The notes below the pieces were generated by a model. The model did no database searches and was not told where the DNA came from. It saw only the letters and a list, made by a program, of their open reading frames with translations. Position numbers and translations under genes: made by a program. This document shows, one piece after another, positions 37,425 to 46,442 of a DNA stretch of 64,000 nt. Source of the DNA: a virus. The stretch is taken from the IMG/VR virus record IMGVR_UViG_3300019776_000550, positions 1 to 64,000 of that record, one strand, 5' to 3'. Position 1 is the first letter of the stretch. Each line of letters starts with the position of its first letter.

Positions 37425-37463
37425 TAATAAAAAAGCCCTAAATATTGCTATGAAGGGCTTTCT
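37425..37463 (-). terminator. Rho-independent terminator
   Basis: AAAGCCCT (37432-37439) pairs with AGGGCTTT (37455-37462) across a 15-base loop; a T-run follows on the minus strand. It closes the single-gene unit 37530-38054. Confidence 0.8.
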
Positions 37464-37529
37464 TTATTTTAAGAAATGATTGTAGAGCCTACCTACTTTT
37501 GCGAGGCATTAAAATACTTTTACAAAAGA

Positions 37530-38054
37530 TTATGATTCCCAACTGTCTTCATCATCTTCTTCTGACTCATCATCAAAATCTTCTGCAACTTGAGCTTCTA
37601 CAGTAGTAGATTTTTCAGGTTTACGAATTAGTTCAGCAGGAGTAACTTCCCACACACTAATAACACCATCTACTTCTTCATCTGTATTACGAGTAAGGTT
37701 AAAACCATGCTTATCATCTTGGATGTTCAACAAAGACTCAAGTTCTTTGTAAACAAACTCTTGTGATTTCTTAGCACCTTTTTTACCCTTCATAATTGCA
37801 CCATCTGTATCAGAAGGTACAACAATAAGAAATACGTTACCCGATTCATTCACACCTGCTGTAAGAGCATAATTATTCAAACCCATATCAGAAAACTTCT
37901 GATTTGAAACTTTAAAAACAATTTTGCTATTACCCTTCTCATCAACACGCTTACTTGCAGTAAGGTCATTAGTACGAATAAGGTTCTTCATTGCAGCTTT
38001 ACCAGCTTCTGTGAAAGTTCTTTCAATTTTCCGAGTTACGATTGTAATACCCAT
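37530..38054 (-). CDS. Hypothetical protein with acidic C-tail, 174 aa
   Basis: A beta-rich body (MGITIVTRKIERTFTEAGKA, NVFLIVVPSDTDG) is followed by a very acidic tail, EDFDDESEEDDEDSWES. Acidic tails are characteristic of phage and bacterial single-strand DNA-binding proteins, and the gene sits beside the Sak4-like ATPase and DnaB. An SSB-like role is an inference; no OB-fold signature is certain. A terminator lies directly downstream. Confidence 0.5.
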   Translation of the reverse strand: MGITIVTRKIERTFTEAGKAAMKNLIRTNDLTASKRVDEKGNSKIVFKVSNQKFSDMGLNNYALTAGVNESGNVFLIVVPSDTDGAIMKGKKGAKKSQEFVYKELESLLNIQDDKHGFNLTRNTDEEVDGVISVWEVTPAELIRKPEKSTTVEAQVAEDFDDESEEDDEDSWES

Positions 38055-38130
38055 TGTTTTAATTGTTTAATTGGTTTGTAATTGATTATAATGTAAAGGT
38101 ACTCTATTTTTGGATATTCTCCAAATGTTT

Positions 38131-38850
38131 TTAAGATTTCTTGTAATAATTTTTAATGGTTTCAATAACTAAACCCATATCATTGGGTATTTCATAATCT
38201 GCAAAGCAACCTAAAGGACTTTTTGCAGTATTGTAACCATCATTTTGTGTATCAAACCAGTAATTTACTTTCTTTGCTACTTTATCTAATCTACTATTAG
38301 AGTAAAGTACAAATGTAAACATACCTTCTATATTAAGATACTGGTCTGTTAACTTTCCCGCAGTTTTTACACGCTTAAATCCGTCATTATCTTTGTCAAA
38401 GTGATACATAAAGATAATGTTTAAGTCTTCACGTTTGCAACCTTGTGCAGCTCTAATAGGCAGATAAGCAGCTTGTCCAATTTCACTAAACTTATCGTAA
38501 CCTTTTTCGAGTATTTTATCCATAAACATCAGCAACTGAATATAAACAGCATCATCAACTACAATGTTTTTGATACCTTTAAATTTATCATCATTATCAA
38601 TAGCTTCGATAAGTGATTTAATTGCAAATGGGTCATGTGTTTTAAAATGTCTTCCTCCCTGACTTAGTAATTTACCTAATGGGTAAGAAGCTTCTGCATT
38701 AGGAGTAGGTAATGGTTTTCCACTAACATTGATAAGAACTGTTTCATTTGGATTTAGTCCTTTAATTTCAATGTTTTTGTCTTTGTAGGGAAATATAGAT
38801 GTACTTTTACCAGTACCAGTATTTCCTACTACCGCAATAAGAGTTGCCAT
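38131..38850 (-). CDS. Sak4-like RecA-fold ATPase, 239 aa
   Basis: A Walker A loop GNTGTGKST is at residues 9-17. KNIVVDDAVYIQ (near residue 96) fits Walker B, and the RecA-like core continues through DLNIIFMYHFDKDND. This is the layout of the phage AAA ATPases grouped with Sak4, which assist single-strand annealing. It ends just upstream of the acidic-tailed protein and 2 bases from the DnaB gene. It probably works in replication-linked recombination. Confidence 0.7.
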   Translation of the reverse strand: MATLIAVVGNTGTGKSTSIFPYKDKNIEIKGLNPNETVLINVSGKPLPTPNAEASYPLGKLLSQGGRHFKTHDPFAIKSLIEAIDNDDKFKGIKNIVVDDAVYIQLLMFMDKILEKGYDKFSEIGQAAYLPIRAAQGCKREDLNIIFMYHFDKDNDGFKRVKTAGKLTDQYLNIEGMFTFVLYSNSRLDKVAKKVNYWFDTQNDGYNTAKSPLGCFADYEIPNDMGLVIETIKNYYKKS

Positions 38851-38852
38851 AA

Positions 38853-40034
38853 TTAATCTTTAAAAGTTCCAAGTTTTATTCTGTTAACAACTTCAACAGG
38901 TTTTTCATCTTTGATAATACCTTTTTTAGTAAGGTATTTAACGTAATCTCTGTCAGTCTTAAATTCTTCAACTTTAGGTAATTCTTCAAATGTACCTGTA
39001 GCTCCATTAAATAACATACCAATTCTAAGATTAGGTGCTGAATATCTACTTTTAAGAAGCTTTACACTTCTATAAGTATCTTTTAAGATTTCAATATTGT
39101 AACCTCCTTTTGGATGTTCTTTAATTTCATATCTATCAGGTGCAAATATACCAATTACTTCTGTTGCATCCCTTGCTGTAAGTTTATTGTCACCAAGACC
39201 ATCTAAAGAAGGTTCTAGCTTGGCTTCAATACTCTTACCGCTAAAATCATGTTCAACTCTTTCTTTATCAGCTGCTTGTTGTTGTACAACAATAAGATGA
39301 GCTTGATAATAATTTTTAAGAGTTAAACCATAGTCAGATGAAAACTTAGACATAGCTTGATGAAGTGTCATAGTTTGATTAGTAGACTTATTAGTTTCAG
39401 GTTGAGTTAAACTAATATGGTCAACTATAACTTCTATAAAAACATTATCATCATCGTATCTCCAGTACTTCATTTCAGTACCTTCTTCATCTAATTTAAC
39501 ATCTTCACGCCCTTTTACAGTGTTAATAATAACATCTCTACATTTTTTATACATACCATAAGGATTTTTGATATTAGTATAAATCCTAACATGTTTATTG
39601 AAGAAATCTACATAATCTTGATAAGATTTAAGATATTCAATAATCTTAGAATTTACTTTAACATCTTCACCTTCTCCGTGAATAGAGAGCAACTCTCTAT
39701 AAGATATATCAATGTTATAATCACGTTTAAGAAATGCACATAGAATATCAGCTAAATATTCTTCTGCTGATAATTCTAATGAAAATATGATTATAACAAC
39801 ATTTATATCAGGATTATTTTTTACAAAATCTAATACATTAGAAACATAAAAAAATCTTGTAAACTTACTTTTACCTACACCACTAGATGCCGTAACAATA
39901 GTATAACTACTTTTAACAACTCCAGGAACATATTTGCTGAATCGTTTAAATCCAACAGGTATAAAGTTAAATCCTCCATCTAAATGTCTTTGATAATTAT
40001 TTTCAATATTATTAATGAGTCTCTCAAATATCAT
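38853..40034 (-). CDS. dnaB: DnaB-like replicative helicase, 393 aa
   Basis: The Walker A loop ASSGVGKS is at residues 49-56, followed by VVIIIFSLELSAEEYLADIL (DnaB motif near residue 80) and VIVDHISLTQPETN (Walker B), then HLIVVQQQAAD (motif H3). This is the C-terminal RecA-like core of DnaB helicases; the usual N-terminal domain is reduced to about 40 residues. It should unwind DNA 5' to 3' as a hexamer at the phage fork. It overlaps the upstream gene by 11 bases; the next protein may be its loader. Confidence 0.85.
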   Translation of the reverse strand: MIFERLINNIENNYQRHLDGGFNFIPVGFKRFSKYVPGVVKSSYTIVTASSGVGKSKFTRFFYVSNVLDFVKNNPDINVVIIIFSLELSAEEYLADILCAFLKRDYNIDISYRELLSIHGEGEDVKVNSKIIEYLKSYQDYVDFFNKHVRIYTNIKNPYGMYKKCRDVIINTVKGREDVKLDEEGTEMKYWRYDDDNVFIEVIVDHISLTQPETNKSTNQTMTLHQAMSKFSSDYGLTLKNYYQAHLIVVQQQAADKERVEHDFSGKSIEAKLEPSLDGLGDNKLTARDATEVIGIFAPDRYEIKEHPKGGYNIEILKDTYRSVKLLKSRYSAPNLRIGMLFNGATGTFEELPKVEEFKTDRDYVKYLTKKGIIKDEKPVEVVNRIKLGTFKD

Positions 40035-40674
40035 CGTTAAATATTTTTAACTCTGTTTTATGTTGGTCTTCATACATAGCAGCTATACCATCAAAAGCTT
40101 TAAAATAACCTTCAATGTTATAAGGTGCTGAATTTGAATTACAATCATCTAAATAAAGTTTTGTTATTTCCATGAATCTTGTAAAAAGAATATTATTATT
40201 ACCCTTTAGGATATTAACTCTAAACATCTCTACAAGTTCATCTTTACTGTGTTTACCCCAAACAGAATATTTCTTGGGTTTAGTAAGACCATTAATATCT
40301 TTAATATGTACTTGTTTAGGATAAATAGCAATAAACTGTTCAAAAGCATCTTCAACATCTGTGATGTAAAAATATTGAAGAAATTTATCTGTTACTTTTA
40401 AGTTAGTCAGTTTAATGTTTTCATCATTTCCCCATATTTCAAGATATTCCTTTTGTTCAAGATTTTTACATATTTGAATCCAGTTTATATCATGTCTGTC
40501 TTGATATTTTTGAGACAATTGACCAAATTCAATTATGTTTATGTCTCGTGGTACTTTAAATAAATTATCGTCGTAATTATTTTGATTAATCATTACACGA
40601 TAAAGTAACCAGTATTCTTCTGCTGTAATACAAAGTTCATCTAAGAACTTTGCTAGTTTGAAAGGTTCTACCAT
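40024..40674 (-). CDS. Putative replication protein, 216 aa
   Basis: Helical chain beginning MVEPFKLAKFLDELCITAEE, with winged-helix-like segments (NWIQICKNLEQKEYLEIWG) and a C-terminal helical part (YFKAFDGIAAMYED). It overlaps the DnaB gene by 11 bases. Position and helix-turn-helix-like character would suit a helicase loader or origin-binding factor; this is inference. Confidence 0.5.
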   Translation of the reverse strand: MVEPFKLAKFLDELCITAEEYWLLYRVMINQNNYDDNLFKVPRDINIIEFGQLSQKYQDRHDINWIQICKNLEQKEYLEIWGNDENIKLTNLKVTDKFLQYFYITDVEDAFEQFIAIYPKQVHIKDINGLTKPKKYSVWGKHSKDELVEMFRVNILKGNNNILFTRFMEITKLYLDDCNSNSAPYNIEGYFKAFDGIAAMYEDQHKTELKIFNDDI

Positions 40675-41072
40675 TTAAGCATTTTTAAAAGTTTCATTTC
40701 TTCTTTATGAACATCAATAGCATCTGTAATTGTATAATTCTTTAAAGGATGTGTGCAACAAAATGTATAAGTTGTAGATTCAAGTTTATACTGAAATTTA
40801 ATCAACCAGTTATCTACTCTTAATGCTGATAAATCCTTAATTAGTTTAACTCTTCTTTTCTTGCTAAGTCTGATTCTAGTATAAAGTCTTTTAAAACTAT
40901 CAGGTGACATAGCAATAGTTATATTTTTACAATTACAATCATTTACTAACCATATCATGTTGCCAATCTCAACGTTCTTTTTTATAAACTGAATAGCAAC
41001 TGTATATCGGTTTCTGTCTTCTATAAACTGTTCAAAATCTGTCTTGTTATTTAACTCGTTTACATCATTCAT
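40668..41072 (-). CDS. Hypothetical basic protein, 134 aa
   Basis: Begins MNDVNELNNKTDFEQFIEDR and has a very basic middle (RIRLSKKRRVKLIKDL) with Cys residues (DCNCKN, CCTH). It may bind nucleic acid. It overlaps neighbours on both sides by 4-7 bases inside the helicase cluster. No family recognised. Confidence 0.55.
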   Translation of the reverse strand: MNDVNELNNKTDFEQFIEDRNRYTVAIQFIKKNVEIGNMIWLVNDCNCKNITIAMSPDSFKRLYTRIRLSKKRRVKLIKDLSALRVDNWLIKFQYKLESTTYTFCCTHPLKNYTITDAIDVHKEEMKLLKMLKW

Positions 41073-42355
41073 ATCAGTTCTTTTAGTTCTTCTAAAGTGA
41101 TTGTTTTAGTAAACTGTCCTTTTAAACTTGAAGCTAACCAAACCTTTTCTTGACTTAGTATGGTATCTGCACCAAGTTTAAAATCATCAATGAAGAAATT
41201 AATCATAATAGGTGCTTTATCAGGATTGTCTTCATCAAATCTGATAATTCTACCTAATTGCTGAACAGCATCTAAATCATTAGATGTATAAGAAACTCTT
41301 AATCCAATTCTACAAGATTTAATATCAAAACCTTCTTTGAGAGAATCAATAGAAATTAAATGAGGTTTTTGATTAGAATAGAATTGATTTAGTACTTCTT
41401 CTTTACTCTTCTTTTTAAGTTTAGAATGATAAGAAATACTATTAGGGTTAGCATCTTCAAGCTGTTTAGCAAAATCGATAGTGCTACAAAATATAAGAGC
41501 TTTTTCTTTTACAACTGAAAGTAAATCAAGTGTAGCTAAATATTTAGATTGTGTATTTTGTAAAATCTGTTTTCTAACAGAAATAGCTTTTTGCCATTTC
41601 ATAAGCATACCAAATACAGCACCTTCTTTTTGATTAAGCTGATTAGCAATACGTTCTCTTTCTTTTTTTGCATTAGGTGCAATTAAATTATAAGGAGAGT
41701 AATGTCCTACACCTGCAAAATAAGCACTATACTTTTTGTGTTCATTATGAGCATGAAGATAATCAGATTTTTCTCTAAGAGTTAGTTCAAGTGGCACATT
41801 ATAAATTTGTGTTGCTGGAACTAATCCTTTTTTAAATCCCCAATACAAACTAATTTGATATTTTTCAACTGATTTACCTTTTTTAACCATTTCTTGTCTA
41901 AGAAATGATTCATATTCAGGTTTCAAAGTAGCTGTAAGAAATAATGATTTTTTAAATACAGCATTTTGAATAGCTGTACTAAAATATTCACTACTTTTGT
42001 TCAATGCTCTATGTACTTCATCAATAATAAGTAAATCACATTGATTATTCTTATTATTCATCGTGTAAGAGTTTATTATAAAGATTTCTATTCTTACTAA
42101 TGGGTAATCTTTATATAAATTCTTAGTAGCTTCTGTCCAAGATTCTTTTAGATGTTCTTTAGGTACAATAATATGTACATTAAGATAAGGATTGGCAGCA
42201 GCTTCTTTTGCTATCTTTTTTGTACCAATGTAAGTTTTTCCAAAACCTGTATATGCTTCACAAAGAAGATTATCAGATTCATTGTTAACAATATCATCTT
42301 GTACAAAATTCTTTAAATGGATTCCTTCAAGAGTTGATTCAGGAGGTCTAATCAT
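41069..42355 (-). CDS. SF2 DNA/RNA helicase, 428 aa
   Basis: All main motifs are visible: Walker A TGFGKT (36-41), DEVH in LLIIDEVHRAL (near residue 108), FLTATLKPE (motif III, near residue 138), SIDSLKEGFDIKSCR (motif V) and QQLGRIIRF (motif VI, near residue 366). This is a UvsW/RecG-like or type-III-restriction-like superfamily 2 helicase. It probably remodels forks or recombination intermediates. It overlaps the upstream gene by 8 bases and the downstream gene by 4. Confidence 0.88.
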   Translation of the reverse strand: MIRPPESTLEGIHLKNFVQDDIVNNESDNLLCEAYTGFGKTYIGTKKIAKEAAANPYLNVHIIVPKEHLKESWTEATKNLYKDYPLVRIEIFIINSYTMNNKNNQCDLLIIDEVHRALNKSSEYFSTAIQNAVFKKSLFLTATLKPEYESFLRQEMVKKGKSVEKYQISLYWGFKKGLVPATQIYNVPLELTLREKSDYLHAHNEHKKYSAYFAGVGHYSPYNLIAPNAKKERERIANQLNQKEGAVFGMLMKWQKAISVRKQILQNTQSKYLATLDLLSVVKEKALIFCSTIDFAKQLEDANPNSISYHSKLKKKSKEEVLNQFYSNQKPHLISIDSLKEGFDIKSCRIGLRVSYTSNDLDAVQQLGRIIRFDEDNPDKAPIMINFFIDDFKLGADTILSQEKVWLASSLKGQFTKTITLEELKELI

Positions 42356-42563
42356 AAATTATATCATCAGTTATAATACGTTTCTTATGCTTACTTACAA
42401 CTTTTAATACAAGATAATCATGTGAATTATCTCTTGTAAATTCCTTTGCTTTTTCAGTAGCAATATTTCTATCAGTAGTTACTGTTTCTGAAATCAGTTG
42501 AGCAACTCCTTCTTTTTCTTTTGCTACATAATAAATTGATTTTTCAGGTTCGTTATTTGACAT
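42348..42563 (-). CDS. Hypothetical protein, 71 aa
   Basis: Begins MSNNEPEKSIYYVAKEKEGV; a short alpha/beta chain with a basic tail (SKHKKRIITDD). It lies between DNA polymerase and SF2 helicase genes, 5 bases after the polymerase stop. Function unknown. Confidence 0.55.
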   Translation of the reverse strand: MSNNEPEKSIYYVAKEKEGVAQLISETVTTDRNIATEKAKEFTRDNSHDYLVLKVVSKHKKRIITDDIIYD

Positions 42564-42568
42564 ACATG

Positions 42569-44500
42569 TTAAAATAGTTTTAATTGATTTTTGTTAACTT
42601 TTTTATTCTTACTTTTATAATCTTGTTCAATATCATCAATAAGCTTTTGAGCTTCTTGAATATAATATCTAAAATCTATATCAGTAGGAAAATCATCAGG
42701 TAATCTGTTAATTAATTCTACATTAAATCCTGAAACTATTTGAGATATTCTACCATCTTCAAATACTTTTTTAAGTTTCTTATAAGATTTAGCTACATAA
42801 AATCTAACAGTTCTTGATACTTCTTCTTCTTGAATAGAAACACCGTTATAAACTTGAATAACAAGTTTATCTTTTTTGTTACAACGTTCTTTTAAACAAA
42901 ACTTTTTAATATCATAACAAGTTGTTATAGTTTCTCTAATAGAAATATTGTTTACAAAATAGTTAATAGCTGCAATTACACTAATTTGATTGCTATAATC
43001 TTTATGATAAGGGTCAGGTACTGAATCTGATTTTAAATCAGGTACATAAGCTCCTTTGTACTTATATTTATTTTCTTTAGTTATAGCAAAATAATTATTT
43101 ACATCTCTAATAAACATGGCTTTATAAAAAACTTCTTCTAATTCCATGTTAAAAAAAGATTCCCATTGATTACATATCTTTCTAAAATTGTCAATTTGAT
43201 TATTATTAACATAAACGGTAATACCATCTGTATTAGCTTGTATAATTTGACAATCTTCTATTTCTGATATATCTTCTAATAACTTTAATAATCTAAGTTG
43301 ACCATTAATAGTTACTTTAAATGTACACGCAATATCATACAAAAAACTATACTTATCCTTAAATTTGCCATAAACACTATTAAGTGCTTTTTTATAAGTA
43401 TCAGATTGAATTTTAGCATTTTTATCACTTTTAATAAGTGATTTATTTTGCTTTCTCCAAGTAACTTGTGATTTAGCAACTTTAAGAAAAGATTCTTTAT
43501 TAAGATGTTCAGGCACTGCTTCTAAATCTATATAAAGTGAAGGATATAGTGATGCTACATCTACATCAATTATACTATGAGTAGAAGACTCTTTGAAAAC
43601 ACCTTTTAAAGAACCATGAATACCACCTTTTTTAACATCTAATTTAAGTTCTTTAATATATACATCAAATGCAACTTTATTTTCAATGCTATCTTTATTA
43701 TCATTGCTATTATAAATAACAACTTTTTTAAGTTCGTGTTGAAGTTCTTTTAAATGATTTTGTTTAAAGTTGATATGTTGTATTATATCTTTTAAATTAA
43801 CAAAATCTCTATTAGTTCTTCTTTGTAGAACTTCTTGTGGGTTCTCATTTGTTTCTTTACAATAATAATATAAAAAAAGATGTTCTCCTAACTTAGAATC
43901 TGACCAATTAATACAATCTAAATTTGTATTTTGTTTGATATTTTGTCTAAGTCTTATGTTATCAACCATTTTTAAGAAAAACTGATAAGTAGCTTGAACA
44001 TCATTAAGATTGTATTCAAGTATTTTATTTTGTTCTTCTATCTTTGTAATTGTAGAAGTATAATGATAAGGCATATCTTCTACATTAGGCAATTCTAAAG
44101 CAACTTCTAATTGTTTTAAAGAAGTTCTTCTTGCTGGATTATCAAAATGAGCTATACTAAATACATCAATCTGACTAAATATAGGATTTCTAATCCTATT
44201 GAATTTAGGAGTTTCGGTATTTACAAGTCTTTGACTTTCTTTATATAACAAATCATTCATTTCTTCTAATGGGAGATTACCAACTATATTGAAAAGATAA
44301 TCTAAAAGTGGATAATCATAGTTTAAGTTATTAAAACCTATACCTATTATACCACTATTTACAAAATCTTTATATTCTTGATAATCATTATTAAATATAG
44401 ATAAGGTGAAGCTTTTAACTTCACCTGTATCTATATCTAACCACGTTGAACAATGAAAATTTTTAAATTGCTCAATATCATATACCCAAATATTTCTCAT
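42569..44500 (-). CDS. Family B DNA polymerase, 643 aa
   Basis: The N-terminal 3'-5' exonuclease has VYDIEQ (D8, E10; Exo I), GIGFNNLNYDYPLLDYLF (Exo II, near residue 53) and EYNLNDVQATYQFF (Exo III). The polymerase has motif A DVASLYPSLY (near 315-324), motif B KKALNSVYGKF (near 369-380) and motif C ANTDGITV (near 424), where the first Asp of the usual DTD is Asn but the catalytic Asp is kept. It is short for family B but typical in size for this phage group, and is the main replicative polymerase. It begins 2 bases after its upstream neighbour. Confidence 0.92.
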   Translation of the reverse strand: MRNIWVYDIEQFKNFHCSTWLDIDTGEVKSFTLSIFNNDYQEYKDFVNSGIIGIGFNNLNYDYPLLDYLFNIVGNLPLEEMNDLLYKESQRLVNTETPKFNRIRNPIFSQIDVFSIAHFDNPARRTSLKQLEVALELPNVEDMPYHYTSTITKIEEQNKILEYNLNDVQATYQFFLKMVDNIRLRQNIKQNTNLDCINWSDSKLGEHLFLYYYCKETNENPQEVLQRRTNRDFVNLKDIIQHINFKQNHLKELQHELKKVVIYNSNDNKDSIENKVAFDVYIKELKLDVKKGGIHGSLKGVFKESSTHSIIDVDVASLYPSLYIDLEAVPEHLNKESFLKVAKSQVTWRKQNKSLIKSDKNAKIQSDTYKKALNSVYGKFKDKYSFLYDIACTFKVTINGQLRLLKLLEDISEIEDCQIIQANTDGITVYVNNNQIDNFRKICNQWESFFNMELEEVFYKAMFIRDVNNYFAITKENKYKYKGAYVPDLKSDSVPDPYHKDYSNQISVIAAINYFVNNISIRETITTCYDIKKFCLKERCNKKDKLVIQVYNGVSIQEEEVSRTVRFYVAKSYKKLKKVFEDGRISQIVSGFNVELINRLPDDFPTDIDFRYYIQEAQKLIDDIEQDYKSKNKKVNKNQLKLF

Positions 44501-44502
44501 AA

Positions 44503-44799
44503 TTACTGATTTAGTGATTGATAAACTTCAAACACTCCAAGTTTTTCTAATAAAACTCGTAAAGGTTCTCCACCAAAAGAAAATCGTGTATGATTCCATG
44601 ATATTTCTAATGATTCATGTTCGTCGAGATGTACAACAAAATAATTAGATTTATTAAGAATTATACTATTTACAGTATATTCTTTATTTTCTATTATAGG
44701 TAATTCTCCTGATGCTATAATCATAGAAATTATATCATCAGGAATACCTTTATCATTTGTACAAACTACTTTTAATTCACTACTAGGCTTAATTATCAT
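44503..44799 (-). CDS. Hypothetical protein, 98 aa
   Basis: Begins MIIKPSSELKVVCTNDKGIP; beta-rich with a helical end. Its start overlaps the stop of the small membrane gene upstream by 11 bases. Function unknown. Confidence 0.55.
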   Translation of the reverse strand: MIIKPSSELKVVCTNDKGIPDDIISMIIASGELPIIENKEYTVNSIILNKSNYFVVHLDEHESLEISWNHTRFSFGGEPLRVLLEKLGVFEVYQSLNQ

Positions 44800-44968
44800 C
44801 TAAATCCTTTTTGACACCTATGATAATTAAAACTAATACTGTTCCATAGATTAAACCATGTATTACAGCTAATGTTGGATTATGCTGAATAGCATAAATT
44901 GTATCTGTAATCCATAAAAACAGCACTAGTGTTAATGCTGCCAAGAATAAGCTCATAATAGTTTTCAT
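44789..44968 (-). CDS. Small membrane protein, 59 aa
   Basis: The sequence MKTIMSLFLAALTLVLFLWI starts the first of two predicted transmembrane helices; the second is near residues 35-51 (AVIHGLIYGTVLVLIIIG), and an acidic KKDLDDN tail follows. It overlaps the downstream gene by 11 bases. Its leader is A/T-rich. Role unknown. Confidence 0.55.
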   Translation of the reverse strand: MKTIMSLFLAALTLVLFLWITDTIYAIQHNPTLAVIHGLIYGTVLVLIIIGVKKDLDDN

Positions 44969-45014
44969 TATTAAAATTATTATTGGTTACTGATTAATTA
45001 ACTGCTGTAATTTA

Positions 45015-45045
45015 ACAATAAAAAGGGAGTTTTTCAACTCCCTTT
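45015..45045 (-). terminator. Rho-independent terminator
   Basis: AAAGGGAGT pairs with ACTCCCTTT (inverted repeat 45022-45045); TTTTTATT follows on the minus strand. It closes the single-gene unit 45053-45886. Confidence 0.85.
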
Positions 45046-45052
45046 GATTTAA

Positions 45053-45886
45053 TTATGCGTTGATTTCTGTTAACATACCAAGATTACGAACTGCATATTG
45101 GTTTTGTAACCACTCTTGAAATTCAGCATTAAACAATGCACCTTGTTTTACTGCAACAGGAACACTATCAGCAGGGATAACATCATCATGCTTAAATTCA
45201 GCATTATTTTTCAATTCATTTGCTCTAAAACCTGCTAAAGACGCTTGTATGTCAGTAGTAGGTCTTACTACTAATGTAGTAAATTGAAAAATGAGTTTAT
45301 TATTTAATAACAAAACATCACCTCCTTTACCACTACGCTTGGGTTCAAGTGTAATCAAACCTGTTGTGGTAAGCTGTGGCATTTGAAGAGTTGTTGTGTT
45401 ATTACGAACAATATACGTAACAAAATTCTTCTTTACTAAACTTTCACTAAAGTTAAATCCATCTTTAATACCATTAGCTTCACAAAAAGCCAATGTTGTA
45501 GTTTGCCAAAAATACTTTTGGCGACTTGAATTTGACACTCTACCCATTAGGAAATAACCTAACAGACTAGAACTGTCTTCAATTTCATCACTTGATTCAA
45601 CATTTTGAGTAAACTCAAGTTGAAACGTAAGTGCATTAATACATGTAATACGTTTTTCTTCTTTTGAAGAATTTACAAATGCAGCATTAGGTTCTGCATT
45701 AAATATTTGTTTATATACAAAACCAAGTTCTTCATGGCTTTTATCAATAAACAAAGCATTTTTACTGGCTTTGATTTCTTCATAAGAAGTCATTCCAGTA
45801 GCTGCAATAGTAGGTTTTGTTATTTTAACTTTGTTAACAATAACTGGATTTGTGATTTCGAACGGATTTGAAATTTCAGTTGACAT
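45053..45886 (-). CDS. Hypothetical protein in a separate transcription unit, 277 aa
   Basis: No family recognised. The first 30 residues (MSTEISNPFEITNPVIVNKV) are Pro/Asn-rich and look disordered; the rest is mixed, with beta-rich TTTLQMPQLTTTGLITLEPK. Codon choice is less AT-biased than in its neighbours, and the gene has its own leader and terminator, as for a highly expressed protein. Position next to DNA polymerase suggests a replication or recombination factor. Confidence 0.5.
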   Translation of the reverse strand: MSTEISNPFEITNPVIVNKVKITKPTIAATGMTSYEEIKASKNALFIDKSHEELGFVYKQIFNAEPNAAFVNSSKEEKRITCINALTFQLEFTQNVESSDEIEDSSSLLGYFLMGRVSNSSRQKYFWQTTTLAFCEANGIKDGFNFSESLVKKNFVTYIVRNNTTTLQMPQLTTTGLITLEPKRSGKGGDVLLLNNKLIFQFTTLVVRPTTDIQASLAGFRANELKNNAEFKHDDVIPADSVPVAVKQGALFNAEFQEWLQNQYAVRNLGMLTEINA

Positions 45887-45911
45887 AGTTTGATTTATTT
45901 AAGTTGGTTTG

Positions 45912-45930
45912 AAAAAAAAAAAAAAAAAAA
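45912..45930. repeat. Homopolymer tract of 19 A
   Basis: The longest homopolymer noticed in the window, between minus-strand genes. On the minus strand it is a 19-T run 9 bases past a stop codon. Confidence 0.85.
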
Positions 45931-45939
45931 TATAAGATG

Positions 45940-46194
45940 TTAATATACTACATTGTTCAATCTCAATGATTTAAGATTTTGTTTCTTAATCCATTGTGAA
46001 TTATTGAGAACAGATAAAATCTGTTTACGTGCGTCATAATATGACTTAGCATGTACAGATATGACAAATTCATATCTAGTATTTCCAAACTGTTTATCTT
46101 TACTTTCTGTTTCTCTACCTGTATAACTACAAGTATTTACTTTAGAAATTGAAATTTGTTTACCAAATAAATCTACAATACCCGTGTATATCAT
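45940..46194 (-). CDS. Hypothetical protein, 84 aa
   Basis: Begins MIYTGIVDLFGKQISISKVN; a basic, beta-then-helix chain (YYDARKQILSVLNNS). It overlaps the upstream gene by 4 bases. Function unknown. Confidence 0.55.
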   Translation of the reverse strand: MIYTGIVDLFGKQISISKVNTCSYTGRETESKDKQFGNTRYEFVISVHAKSYYDARKQILSVLNNSQWIKKQNLKSLRLNNVVY

Positions 46195-46397
46195 AATTTA
46201 AAATAATTGTTTTCAATTTCTTTTTCATATTCAACATGTTCAATAGCTTGTTCTATGTTATGAGGACATGTACTTTGTACTCTTTGATTGTTTCTCACAA
46301 TCATTTTAAGAGTATTACGTAGATGATTGATGTCCATAGCATCAATATCTACATATTTTCCATCTTTAGTTCTCCAATATACTTTTTCCATTGTCAT
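46191..46397 (-). CDS. Hypothetical protein, 68 aa
   Basis: I start it at the ATG at 46397 (MTMEKVYWRTKDGKYVDIDA); the ATG at 46391 is equally possible. The frame stays open to 46427, but that extension would run through the terminator hairpin at 46407-46435. It contains a Cys/His pair (CPHNIEQ) and an acidic helix. Function unknown. Confidence 0.6.
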   Translation of the reverse strand: MTMEKVYWRTKDGKYVDIDAMDINHLRNTLKMIVRNNQRVQSTCPHNIEQAIEHVEYEKEIENNYFKL

Positions 46398-46406
46398 AAA
46401 TTTTTT

Positions 46407-46435
46407 AAAAAGGAAGTGATTTTTCACTTCCTTTT
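46407..46435 (-). terminator. 12-bp terminator hairpin
   Basis: AAAAGGAAGTGA, loop TTTT, TCACTTCCTTTT: a perfect 12-bp stem directly past the stop of the gene at 46443, followed by the leader of the next gene. Confidence 0.85.
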
Positions 46436-46442
46436 GTTTGAT

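Noticed and set aside
42569-44500. Inactive DNA polymerase because motif C is NTDG rather than DTD
   Set aside because: The second Asp, which is the catalytic one, is kept, and NTDG is a variant I have seen in phage family B polymerases.
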